From NCBI GenBank assembly GCA_941918925.1, contig OW799237.1:787201-851200 (forward strand): DNA of 64,000 nt, given 5' to 3'. Made by a program: the position numbers and the translations under genes. The notes beneath the pieces are model-generated. The model had not been told where the DNA came from. It did no database searches and worked only from the letters and a program-made list of their open reading frames with translations. The stretch is from Phyto melanocephala (lineage: Eukaryota; Arthropoda; Insecta; Diptera; Rhinophoridae). Shown in pieces: positions 1 to 10,037 of this stretch (the first letter of the stretch is position 1; each line of letters opens with the position of its first letter).

Positions 1-1849
1 CCACTAAGCCTTTTTCTAGTATTTGCAAAAATGTGTTTTTATGTGTTACACCAAAAAATCAAAACAACACTTTTTCACGAACTTTATAGCAATTCTTGTG
101 GAGAATGCTTAAAAGGTATGCCCTTAATACAAGTTGCACCAACAGAATATATTTCAACGTGTATAAAATAGCACTGCTTCTCTTAGTTTGACCAGTCTTA
201 CTCAGACAAGTAATTTCCTATTTATTTAAGTAAAATTCGTAGCAACAATTCTTCGTCCCTTTTGGAGAAGGTTATATGGAAATAATATATTTATTTAAAG
301 CACTTTCGACGCAGCTCGTTTTTTGAAAAACGAAATGACTATTTATAAATTTATCTTTACAATTTTTAAACTATTGTAAAATTTTAAATTTATATTTTTT
401 TTCCTTAAGGCTAAAACTAAAAATTTGTTAATTCTGTAAATACATTTTGTTCACTTACAACGAAAGCGAATTTTTTATAACAAAATAAACGTTTCTACTT
501 AAGCTTTTATTCGATTTAAAATACGTATTTGCTCGTTTTTCCTTCGATTATTATCGATAAATATTTTAAAATATTAAATTGGAAAATAATTACAAACGAT
601 TATGAATGCTTAAGGAGAATTACACGGATTTAATTTTTTTTATATTTTTTTTATTTCCATTCAAATAATTTTAAATTTATTATTAAATCGTTAAAAAAGA
701 AGAGAAAAAATCCTGCGATATAAAAGTGAAAAGAAAAAGTTAAATGCAAACATAATGAGACAAATATGCATATGATTTCATTCAGCCATACAAATCTTTT
801 ATTCAGACAATCATACAGTCAAATGTAAAATATATTTTACTTTTAAATTGCCCACCCATACTTTCTTTCCGGGCTCACTTGTACACTAACACTCATAATA
901 TGAATGGGTGAAAAAGTATGGGTGCTTGTGTGTCAGTTAAAGTACATTCATACTTTAAATAATAAACGTATGTATATGACTACATGCATTTATGTATTTA
1001 TGTATTTACAATGATAGATTTATTTTGTGCCAGTGTATAAATTTTTTTGTAAGTGTTATTGTATGAGTTTTTTGTATTGTCGCTTTGCATTGACTCACGC
1101 ATTCATTCTTTCATTTGTACTGGTAGAGATTATCCTTTTAATATATTCAGTCTCCATTTACATACATTTTAAAACATGCAAATAGAAATCAAAATCTAAA
1201 GCTTAGTATTACAAAAAGTGTTGCCACTTTAGTCCTATTTGCATTTAAGCTTATAGCTGGAATTAAAAATTTTTTTAAATAAAATAACGGTCTTTTCATT
1301 TTAAATTTTTTCTGCTCTTTTATACTTGGCCATATGCGATTCGAAAAATTATATTCTTTTGTAATGAATTTAAAACGATATAGATTTTGTATAATCGGAA
1401 TTATAAACTTTTTCTTCAAGAAGTTTTACCTCTTTTTTGAGCTTTACTTTTGGAAAATTAAACTTACTCTTGCATTTTTTGATTACTAGCTGATTACAAC
1501 TATAATACTTTGCAACAATGACCAAAAAATAATTAAAAAAATAACATATTTAATTTTTTTATTTTATTAGCAAAATATTTTATTTGTTTCTTCTTTTATT
1601 TCTGCAGCAATAATATTATCAACTACGAATACAAAAACTTTATGCTTTTTAAAAAATCTACTGCCACATGTCAACTGTTGTAGATAAATTAGCAATTTGA
1701 ATTGGAATAAAATAACTAATGAGTGCTATTATATAGACGGTTAGCCGATAGTCAAGCCTGCGTGTCAAAATTGAATAACATTTCTGTTTATTATTATTTT
1801 TTGCAATCATCGAAATTTTTATTATAATTGAGTGTTTGCTTTTGCAATA
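1..1849. other. AT-rich spacer, no gene seen
   Basis: No open frame here looks coding; the longest is about 76 codons and rich in Phe, Lys and Ile, as expected by chance in DNA this AT-rich. Short microsatellite-like runs such as tatgtatttatgtattta near 990 are all I can point to. Confidence 0.7.
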
Positions 1850-1909
1850 TTATTAATTAAAATACAATATCGGCCCCCCAAGCAGGCGTAACTTTTGGCC
1901 CACCCTGTA
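1850..1909 (-). repeat. Solo Tc1/mariner-type terminus
   Basis: Read on the minus strand, the segment starts at a TA and runs CAGGGTGGGCCAAAAGTTAC, followed by a G/C-rich stretch. Close relatives of this end occur at 12064 (CAGGGTGGGCCAATGTCACC), where it borders a mariner transposase relic, and at 35462-35492. I found no matching opposite end, so this is a solo end or a much decayed copy. Family assignment rests on the shared terminus. Confidence 0.5.
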
Positions 1910-3250
1910 TATAAATTATATCCATAATAAAAATGACAATAATATGTTAGAGTTTTTTCTTACGACTGCGCAGATGGAAATAAAACACAACCTTTTTGTT
2001 TAACAGTTTTATTAAAGATGAAATAAATTCTTAAAGCTACTTTAAAATTATGTACATATAAATAAAATAAGGTTATGCCAAGTTGCAGTTACAACAAAAG
2101 TACTGCCTCTTGCAATCGTGTTGCCAGATACATATATTTCCAATATAATAATTGCCTAATTAACAAGTACACATGTGTTTGTAAAATAATAATAAAAATT
2201 GTTTAAAAAAATATAATTTACCGAGATCTTTTGTTCTCGAAAATTTTTAAAAATGATCAAAAAAATGTTCAGCTAAAAAAATTTCTCTATAAATAGTTTT
2301 CTTTTAGTCTAATATATGGTTTTCTTTTTAAAATTAAACGCCGGATAATTTTGTAGATATTTGTGATTAATAAAGATTGAACGGTAAATTTAAGTAAGAC
2401 AGATATATAATGACACCCGTTATTTACTTTACCTTGTCACATTAATAATGACTTAACAATAATATCTTTTCAAGTGAACATAAACAAAAGAATTAAATGC
2501 TAGTATTTATTTTTTAAGCCGAAGCACTTTCTTTAAATTGTTTTTTTTTGTTTCTCCCGGTAAATAATTGCTTGCGCAACATTTCATTACACCATCTTAT
2601 TGCCACCATTTATTTCTTAATGTGAATAAGATATTTCTGAATACATTCTTAATTTAAAAGGTCTACTAAATTATTAAAGGGTGCCAAACAAAGGCAATAT
2701 TAATGTTAAAAAGAACGTATGTCAAATAATTGCATGATTTAAAAACAATTTTTTAGAATAAAGGATTTTTACCCTCAATGGTGTTGTACGTTGTACACAA
2801 AAAATTACTTTTATTTATTCAAATATTTAATGGAAATATTATAAAAAACGCAAATTGTTTTGGCTGCTATACAAACTGCTCTAAGGATTAAAATACATTT
2901 ATGCATGACTGCATATAAATATTTGTGCCGTGTCATTGCACACATTTATTCATTAAGCAATTTCACAGTAAAAATTATTTAAAAATATTAAAATTTTCTA
3001 AGAAGTTGGTCACCAATTATCATTTTTATAATTTTTTTTGTTTTTTTTTTTAAATTTGTTAAAAAAAAATTTTAACAAAAAGAAATGTATAAAAAATTTC
3101 TGTCCTCTTTATTAAATAGCATCCACAGATACACACATCGACACATCCATACATGTGTGCATATTGTCAATTTTGTGTGATTATTCTATTTTATTCTCTA
3201 TTCTATGCAGTGCGCCTTGTTGTTTTAAATTAATTTATTTATGTTGTTTT
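1910..3250. other. AT-rich spacer, no gene seen
   Basis: No supported gene or RNA. Homopolymer runs (T and A) around 3030-3080 are the only structure noticed. Confidence 0.65.
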
Positions 3251-3383
3251 TATACCCTTCACACAGTGAAAAAGGGTATATATAGGTTTGTCATTCCGTG
3301 TGAAATTTCTACAATTTTCATTTCCGACCCCATAAAGTATATATTTTCTGAAAGCTCATGAATAGGGGAGTCGATTAAGCCCT

Positions 3384-3421
3384 GTCAGTCTGTCCGTCTG
3401 TCCGTCTGACCGTCTGTCCGT
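3384..3421. repeat. GTCTGTCC-type short tandem repeat
   Basis: About five imperfect 8-bp units of GTCTGTCC lie inside the fly repeat. A decayed counterpart (tgtttgtctgtatgtcc) sits at the same relative place in the relic at 58441-58680, so the tract belongs to the repeat family rather than to the local site. Confidence 0.6.
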
Positions 3422-3639
3422 GTGTATGTTGAAATCAACTTTTTGAAGCCCCCCGACATAGGTTGGACCCGGGTAAGGTATTAAAATATCAGAAATATTC
3501 GGGAGTAGATCGGTATTGAAAATCAGAAACATCGGTACATAAACAACTGAGATATGAGCAAAAACCCACGACCACCTCGATTTTTTTTTCACAAAAACAA
3601 CATTACAACAACAACATACATACATACAAACGTGTATAC

Positions 3640-3676
3640 TGGTTAGGGAAAACGTGGCATCGAATCCCAGCTGAGC
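3640..3676 (+). other. tRNA-like box in the fly repeat
   Basis: The segment has TGGTTAG followed shortly by GCATCGAATCCC. These resemble the A-arm and the B-box (GGTTCGAATCC) of a Pol III promoter, but they are much closer together than in a tRNA. The copy at 51.2 kb keeps TGGTTAG but has lost the B-like box. It could be a remnant of a tRNA-derived SINE or chance. Confidence 0.25.
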
Positions 3677-3806
3677 CAAAAAAAATTTTTTTATTAATTT
3701 TTTTAAAATTTTTTTTTTAATTTTTTTTTTATTTTTTATTTAATATATTATATATATTTTTATTATTATTTTTTTTTAATAATTATTGGTTTCTTTGACC
3801 TTTTAT

Positions 3807-4500
3807 AATAATATATGTTTAATAGTTTTTTAAGCTTAAGGTCCTTTTAATAATAAAAAATCTTTTTGTTTTGTTTTATATTATTTGATCAATATTTCGC
3901 TACTTCTTTGTGTAGCATCATCAGGATAAACGTTTTTTATTATATATTAGTTTTTTGTTGGATTTGTGTTTTGATATTTGTTATTTTTTAAATAAATTTA
4001 TAGTTTGATTAACAAAATTGAAAATAACATAAAAAAAATTTTTAAACATTTTGTCATATATAAAAAATTTTACAAAAATGTAGTATAACAAAAAATTACA
4101 ATTTATATAAAAATATTAACAAAAAGTATTATAACAAAAATTGTTGAAAAAATGTTAATAGTATTATAAGAATATGTATGTGTAATAATAGAAAAAATTT
4201 TGTATAACAAAAATTCATAATTATTAAAGTATTAATAAGAATTTTATAAATTATTGTCTATACTTTAACATAAAAATATGTTGGTTTTGTACAGAATATT
4301 ACAAATATTATATAAAAATTTTTAACAGATAATGTTATGTTACATACGTATGATACAATAATTATATACATATGTATAAAAGTATTGATAACAAATATTT
4401 TGTTGTAACAAAACAAGTGTATTAATATTACTAAAAACTAATATAAAAAAAGTAGATAAATAAAGTATTATCTTAATGTATTAAAAATTAATTTAAAATT
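3807..4500 (-). repeat. Left inverted arm (PLTR-like) of the PLE
   Basis: Reverse complement of 5527-6220. It is extremely AT-rich and carries the hammerhead-like core at 3895-3924. The RT fragment reading leftwards runs into this arm, and its last few codons and stop lie within it. Confidence 0.85.
3895..3924 (-). ncRNA. Hammerhead-like motif, left PLE arm
   Basis: On the minus strand the 30 bases read CTGATGA, T, GCTAC, an 8-nt loop, GTAGC, GAAA. This is the hammerhead arrangement of core CUGAUGA, stem II (5 bp) and core GAAA, with one unpaired U before stem II. Flanking stems I and III are weak. Hammerhead ribozymes have been described in the PLTRs of Penelope-like elements, which fits the location. 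Catalysis is not shown by sequence alone. Confidence 0.6.
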
Positions 4501-4857
4501 ATCCTTAATAATCACCTTATTTTTCTTATGAAAAACTTTATCACTAATTTTCAATACCCTTCCTACAAAATTTTTAGCCGTATTTATTTTAACTTGCCTA
4601 TTGTGGCTAAAATTATAGTTTATAATTCTACCTGAAGCAGTGGGTTTCTGGTACCAATCTATTAACAACTTATTTCCCTTTCTTAAAACTAATGTATCCA
4701 AATAGGGTAGTCTCAAATCACATTCCTTTTCTATAGTAAATTTAATTGAAGAAGTAAAATCATTAAAAATGTCTAACATTTGATCAATAAACTCTTCAGA
4801 CATAATACAAAAAAGATCATCTACATATTTAGTCATTAATTTTGGTTTCATATCCAT
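4468..4857 (-). CDS. Penelope-like reverse transcriptase, C-terminal fragment
   Basis: A 129-codon open frame holding the last part of a Penelope-type reverse transcriptase, the enzyme that copies the element RNA into DNA at the target. Residues 10-15 are KYVDDL, the catalytic motif C with both aspartates. LPYLDTLV follows at 50-57 (motif D/E region) and WYQKPTASGR at 68-77, a signature of this RT class, with SHNRQVK and KNFVGRVLKISDKVF in the thumb. The fingers and the first catalytic Asp are missing, because the frame begins at an inversion junction near 4862. The true coding match ends about residue 120; the last codons lie in the terminal arm. It faces away from the endonuclease fragment that starts a few bases to its right. 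There are no internal stops, so decay is slight. Non-functional alone. Confidence 0.85.
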   Translation of the reverse strand: MDMKPKLMTKYVDDLFCIMSEEFIDQMLDIFNDFTSSIKFTIEKECDLRLPYLDTLVLRKGNKLLIDWYQKPTASGRIINYNFSHNRQVKINTAKNFVGRVLKISDKVFHKKNKVIIKDNFKLIFNTLR

Positions 4858-4864
4858 CTTCTGA

Positions 4865-5464
4865 ATGCAAGGACTTATTGGACTTATTAATCGATTTATG
4901 AATAATTTTAATGAAAGGAGGGAAAATAACTCAGGGAATATAGTTGAACCGAAAATTTATAAATCGTTAACGTATGTGCCAGGGATGTCAGAAAGGTTGA
5001 AGAATTCGAAAGTTTTTGATAATAATAGATATGGGATGACTTATAGAATGAATAATACAATAGGTAGATTGTTTAGTAATACTAAGGACAAAATACAGAA
5101 ATGGGATATGTCTAATATCGTATATAAAATACCTTGCGGAGGAAATGATGGGGAAAGTTGTGATAAGGTTTATATAGGAACGACGAAAAATAAACTTAGG
5201 ACAAGAATTGCTGGACATAAATCTGACCAAAAGTATAGGAATATTTCTTCACAAAAGACAGCATTGTCTTCTCACTGTTCCAACTCTGATCACTTTCCGA
5301 ACTTTGAAAATGTATCAGTTTTAAATATTGAAAATAATTATAAACGTAGATATATGTTAGAAATGTTACAGATAATTAATGTACCAACTACACAGAGAAT
5401 TAATTATAAGGCAGATACGGATAATGTTGCACAGAGTTATAGGCATTTAATACATAAAAAATAA
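4865..5464 (+). CDS. Penelope-like linker and GIY-YIG endonuclease
   Basis: A 199-codon open frame covering the RT-to-endonuclease linker and the complete GIY-YIG nuclease, which nicks target DNA for insertion. YVPGMSERLKN (37-47) is the conserved linker block. IVYKIPC (85-91) and a second cysteine at 99 form the usual Cys pair ahead of YIGTT (103-107). Arg114 in LRTRIAGH is the likely catalytic arginine, followed by His118. TALSSHC (132-138) and DHFPNF (142-147) follow, then Glu166 in RRYMLEMLQI, the likely metal-binding glutamate. The tail RINYKADTDN...SYRHLI is typical of the family. The chosen ATG lies near the inversion junction and is probably not a native start: in a whole element this region is continuous with the RT. 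No stops or frameshifts, consistent with a recent insertion. Confidence 0.85.
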   Translation: MQGLIGLINRFMNNFNERRENNSGNIVEPKIYKSLTYVPGMSERLKNSKVFDNNRYGMTYRMNNTIGRLFSNTKDKIQKWDMSNIVYKIPCGGNDGESCDKVYIGTTKNKLRTRIAGHKSDQKYRNISSQKTALSSHCSNSDHFPNFENVSVLNIENNYKRRYMLEMLQIINVPTTQRINYKADTDNVAQSYRHLIHKK

Positions 5465-5526
5465 CACTTATACCTATTCATTTATGTTTATATTATTTCC
5501 TTGTTAAGTTTTTTATAAAGAAATTT

Positions 5527-6220
5527 AATTTTAAATTAATTTTTAATACATTAAGATAATACTTTATTTATCTACTTTTTTTATATTAGTTTTTAGTAAT
5601 ATTAATACACTTGTTTTGTTACAACAAAATATTTGTTATCAATACTTTTATACATATGTATATAATTATTGTATCATACGTATGTAACATAACATTATCT
5701 GTTAAAAATTTTTATATAATATTTGTAATATTCTGTACAAAACCAACATATTTTTATGTTAAAGTATAGACAATAATTTATAAAATTCTTATTAATACTT
5801 TAATAATTATGAATTTTTGTTATACAAAATTTTTTCTATTATTACACATACATATTCTTATAATACTATTAACATTTTTTCAACAATTTTTGTTATAATA
5901 CTTTTTGTTAATATTTTTATATAAATTGTAATTTTTTGTTATACTACATTTTTGTAAAATTTTTTATATATGACAAAATGTTTAAAAATTTTTTTTATGT
6001 TATTTTCAATTTTGTTAATCAAACTATAAATTTATTTAAAAAATAACAAATATCAAAACACAAATCCAACAAAAAACTAATATATAATAAAAAACGTTTA
6101 TCCTGATGATGCTACACAAAGAAGTAGCGAAATATTGATCAAATAATATAAAACAAAACAAAAAGATTTTTTATTATTAAAAGGACCTTAAGCTTAAAAA
6201 ACTATTAAACATATATTATT
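5527..6220 (+). repeat. Right inverted arm (PLTR-like) of the PLE
   Basis: Follows the endonuclease stop codon after about 60 bases of 3' untranslated sequence and is the reverse complement of 3807-4500. It holds the plus-strand hammerhead-like core at 6103-6132. Confidence 0.85.
6103..6132 (+). ncRNA. Hammerhead-like motif, right PLE arm
   Basis: Same 30-nt core as in the left arm: CTGATGA at 6103-6109, stem II 6111-6115 with 6124-6128, GAAA at 6129-6132. It is in the sense orientation of the endonuclease frame, downstream of its stop, where PLE ribozymes are expected. Confidence 0.6.
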
Positions 6221-6514
6221 TTTTTTTAATTTTTTTTATTTATTTTTTGTTTTATATATATTATATACATAATAATTTTTTTTTTAAATTTATTTTTTAA
6301 ATTTTTTTTTTTAATTTTTTTAAAATTTTTTTTTTAAATTTTTTTAAAAATATTTTTTTTTTTGTTTTTTTAACATACATACATGAATTTATAATTTTAC
6401 AATGGGATGTTTTTATATATGTATGTTTTTATATGTATGTACGTATTTCATATGGGATAAATGGTGACACAATCTACTGTTATTGCATGACTACATGTTG
6501 TGAAGGGTATATAA

Positions 6515-6533
6515 GATTCGGCACGGCCGAATA
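6515..6533. repeat. Conserved ATTCGGC/GCCGAAT hairpin at the repeat edge
   Basis: ATTCGGC (6516-6522), loop ACG, GCCGAAT (6526-6532). The same stem occurs at 51475-51491 with loop ATG and at 33194-33212 with loop TGT and one more base pair. The loop varies while the stem is kept, which suggests the fold matters for the repeat. Confidence 0.6.
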
Positions 6534-6550
6534 TAGCGCTCGTACTTGTT

Positions 6551-8663
6551 AATATTTTTTTTGTTATAAAATAAGCCTATTGTACTGAAATATAATTAAC
6601 GCATGCATATTCAAATAATATTTTACCAATATCCCTTGCAAGTACTTTTATTATTAAAATTATTAAAAACAAAAAAAAAAAAAGAAAAATATACCTGTAA
6701 CGCATGTTGGCATACGCCAAAACAACAAGTTATTGAAATACAAGGAATTGCCTAGATTTTTGTTATTTTACAAAGGCCATCGTTATGTGCTTATGATTTC
6801 ATTTTTTGTCTTATTTTGTCATCTTGGTTTGCTGTGCTCTTGTTATAACTTGCAATACTACTTACTCTAGTTTTAGAAATTTAGAGAAGTTTTGACATTT
6901 TATAACTCTCTCTTTGGTTAAATTAATGACCCCACAGATCTTTCAAAGCAAGCAAATATACCTTCTTAAAAGCCTTTAACGGCATACACACTTACTTACA
7001 TATGCTTATACTTACATAAGCGTATTTAAAATATAATACACATGCATACAAGTTATGACTCATACTTTCGAATACATTTGTTTTTAATATTTTAATTATG
7101 GAAGAAAAGGGTTGTTGTTATTTGTTTGCTGCTGTTATGATGATAATACTTACGACTACATTGATTGTTATTGTGATGGCGAATGATGAATTGCCAGTTA
7201 TGTCACGTTCTGTAGTCAATTTTGTTTATTTCTTTATTTACTTTTATATTGGGGGGGTTTTTTTTATCACAATAGTGTTTCTGTTAACGTATGAGTGAAT
7301 GTGTGTGTAGTTTGTCATTTAAGAGAATAATCCTTTTATAAACACGTACTAATTTTTACGAGTGGTGGTCATGCTGGCGTTAATGTTATAGAGCTGGTGG
7401 TGTTGGTTCTGAAGGTGACTGTTAAGAATATCAATGATGGCGTTTTATTGTCAAAGTGATTTGAAATGTTTTGTAATGAGTAAATGATAAAGTGTTATTT
7501 GCATTAAAATAAACATCAAGTATAAACTACACATACATATGAATACGTATGTTTATGTATTTATATCTACAATACTGCTGAACAAAGAACTATTAAGTTG
7601 GAGAAAATGTAATTTCTGATAATATTAATACAAAAATAGTCAACAAAAATTGTTAAATAACTTCTTACAACAACACGGTCTATAAAACTACTTAATAATT
7701 AAAAAAAGTTAAATTGAAAAAAATATTCTTAAAAAATTTATAAAAATTTTCCAAAAAAAATTTTAAAAAATTTACCAAAAAAATCATGTAAGATAACTTA
7801 GAGTAAAATAAAAAAATGCAGAGTAGAGCTTTCGCAAACAGAGATTTAAAAATCAAAAATACATCAAAAAATGTATCACATTAAAAATTATTTTATATAA
7901 TTTTATGCGCATTAAGATTTTTGTAAATTTTTATAACAAATTTTTTAGTAAATTTCTATCACAAATATATAATGTATATAAATGGTTCTTAATAAGTTTA
8001 CAACTTTAAAAGCTCTTCATAAATTAATGAAAATTGCAAACAAATAGAGAATTTATCAGTTATAGTCTATGCAATGAATTTATATAATTTTAATTCAATA
8101 TCGATAAACAATTCTTAAAGATGCTATTTTAGTTTTTATTTATCGTTAAACAGAAACCTACTATTACCCCTACCCAGTAATATACTTTTAATCATACAAA
8201 ACACATTTAAAATTTATGTATATTCTTTTTCACTTTCTCAAACATTTGTGCTGATTTGTTTAGGGCTGTAAAGATTTATTTGCTAATTGTCATTTTATCT
8301 ATTGTTTTAACAGCCTAGATATAAATCTTATGCATTTCGTTTTTAATACATTTGTTTTATGATAATTAACAATTTAAATTTCTAAAAATAACTATTGTAA
8401 TACGCCTTCCTTAACCTTGGAGTTTTTGCTAGAGCGCTGTGATAGCAGAGTTGCCAGGAGTAGCAAATAAAAAGAAGCTAAAGGAAAACTAAAGGTTGAC
8501 TTAAGTCAAGTTAAATAAAAAATAATAATTGATTTAAAGGTTAGAAAAATCAGAAATAAATACTAAGTCTTCTGTTAATGAGAAGTTTGGAAAAGGTATT
8601 AAGCATAAGAACATTTCAATATTTTAGTAAAAAATAACCTACTTTTTATCACAAATTATAGTA
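6551..8663. other. AT-rich spacer, no gene seen
   Basis: The 66-codon frame starting at 7098 is hydrophobic and low in complexity and has no recognisable domain. I treat it as chance. Nothing else is supported. Confidence 0.6.
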
Positions 8664-10037
8664 CGACGCACAGTGAGACAGCTCTAAAGTAACAGCGGCA
8701 AAATATAGTTTTTGGCGTGTCTTCCAATTTGGATGAAATTTTCACAGTATATTAACAGATATATGAGTAATAATTCCCTGAAATTTGAGATTCATAACTT
8801 CATTACTTTTTGGTCTAGAGCAAGTCAAAGTTGAGGTATGCTAACGCGCTTGAAATATGTTGGTTCAATATGTAATATTCAAAAGCTTATCAATAAAAAA
8901 ATACATAATAAATATAACCTTAAAGTATTTTTTTAATTAATTTAGTTGTTGTAGAATGAGTAGATAAAAAAATAAATTTAAAAAAAGAAACACAAAAAAA
9001 AATTTCTTTACAACAGAATTGTGGTGTAAAAATTTAACATTTTGCATTTTCAATGGACTAGGAAATATAGAGCAGCCCCTCGCCCTAGGTGCAGACTTAT
9101 ATCAAATGAAAGATTGAAGTCTCAGCTTTCATTTAAAGTAGAGGACATATAGCAAAAGTTTGCAAAAGTACTTTAAACATACAAAAAACTACAAAAAATA
9201 CGCAACGTGCACATTTTGTCGCTATACGTATGTACATATGTTAGCATGCAATAGCATGTTTACAAATTTTTAATTTTTTTTTTAATTGTATGTTTGATAT
9301 TTTATATTGTGCTCACAAACTTTTTAAAAACAAACTGTAAAAAAATATTACATTGTTGTTGTTTTAAATATTATTGATCAACAAACGGTAATTGCAATTA
9401 TGTATATGTTTAATTCACAATCTACATATTTGAGAGTGCAAGTTTATACAAGTTTATATAAAGTGTTAAAAAAAAGTTTACAAGGTCATGGATAATTCAA
9501 TAATTTTTTATAGTGCAATTTCTGATATTTGGATCGATAGCAATAAAGATATTGAAAAAATTAGAATACCATGATGATATTAAAAAATTATTGATAGAAT
9601 GAAAAAAATTGTTCTTTTTTATTGCATTTTAATGGGAAGTGGGTGTAAGAGTGGGCGTGTTATTGTAATTTTTGCATGAAACATTTTAAATTATATAAAT
9701 AATAATAATATCAAATTTGAAGATTGTACCTAAAATATTTTAGAAAATATGGCACTTTTTATGTTGAGGTTGTATGGGGGGTGGGGGTAAAAGTGGGCCA
9801 AAGTCCAAAACTTTATTCCGATACCAAATATACCAAAATTTAAAGTTATCCCTTAAGTATTACGGACAATACGGCATTTTACAAATTTCGATTGTATGGG
9901 AGGTGGGCGTAAAAGTGGGCGAATTTTCTTAATTTTTTTTTTTAAACTGGAATTGTCTCAAAAGTAACCTGTGCAAAATTTCAGAACTCTGCAATTACTC
10001 CTTGTATTTAATGCCGGCGTTGTCTCACTGTGCGACG
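8664..10037. mobile_element. Non-autonomous Transib-like DNA transposon with CGACG duplication
   Basis: The element proper is 8669-10032 (1364 bp). It begins CACAGTGAGACA and ends with the exact reverse complement, TGTCTCACTGTG. Immediately outside both ends is the identical pentamer CGACG (8664-8668 and 10033-10037). A 5-bp GC-rich target duplication together with a CACxxTG terminal heptamer is the hallmark of the Transib superfamily, whose ends resemble the recombination signal heptamer CACAGTG used by RAG1/2. Beyond 12 bp the two ends diverge. No transposase frame remains, so it would depend on an enzyme supplied elsewhere. The superfamily call is inference from ends and duplication. Confidence 0.75.
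9620..9925 (+). repeat. Three internal G-rich repeats of the Transib-like element
   Basis: Phrases close to TGGGAGGTGGGCGTAAAAG occur near 9632, 9771 and 9895, spaced about 120-140 bp, each followed by an AT-rich stretch with similar wording. They look like three imperfect tandem units. A related reverse-strand phrase lies at 26040-26340. Confidence 0.6.

Larger units (their letters stand above)
3807..6220. mobile_element. Penelope-like element in inverted-repeat configuration
   Basis: A 2414-bp insertion inside the fly repeat. It consists of a 694-bp left arm, a reverse-transcriptase C-terminal fragment read leftwards, a GIY-YIG endonuclease fragment read rightwards, and a right arm that is the reverse complement of the left. 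Arm pairing is gap-free over its whole length (paired coordinates always sum to 10027), and I saw no clear mismatch, so the insertion is young or recently homogenised. RT plus GIY-YIG endonuclease is the defining pair of Penelope-like elements, and their terminal repeats (PLTRs) are known to occur in direct or inverted orientation. The N-terminal half of the RT is absent, so this copy cannot move on its own. Confidence 0.85.
3251..6510 (+). mobile_element. Interspersed fly repeat with TATACCCTTCACA inverted ends, split by a PLE
   Basis: The left edge reads TATACCCTTCACA and the right edge is its exact reverse complement, TGTGAAGGGTATA. A shorter copy with the same two ends lies at 51132-51470. 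Both share internal phrases: the GTTTGTCATTCCG block, the atacatacaaacg block, and a 'caatgggatgtttttatatatgtatg' block near the right end. Without the PLE at 3807-6220 this copy would be about 850 bp. The first 30 bases can fold on themselves (TATACCCTT with AAGGGTATA). A CTGTCCGT-type minisatellite lies inside. Repeats with this look are common in dipteran intergenic DNA; I cannot name the superfamily. No coding capacity of its own. Confidence 0.7.

Noticed and set aside
3356..3679. 107-codon minus-strand frame
   Set aside because: Lies wholly inside the fly repeat; the Asp/Arg-rich tail is a translation of the CTGTCCGT tract.
7098..7298. 66-codon hydrophobic frame resembling a small membrane protein
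   Set aside because: Hydrophobic residues follow from T-rich codons; no signal or family pattern.
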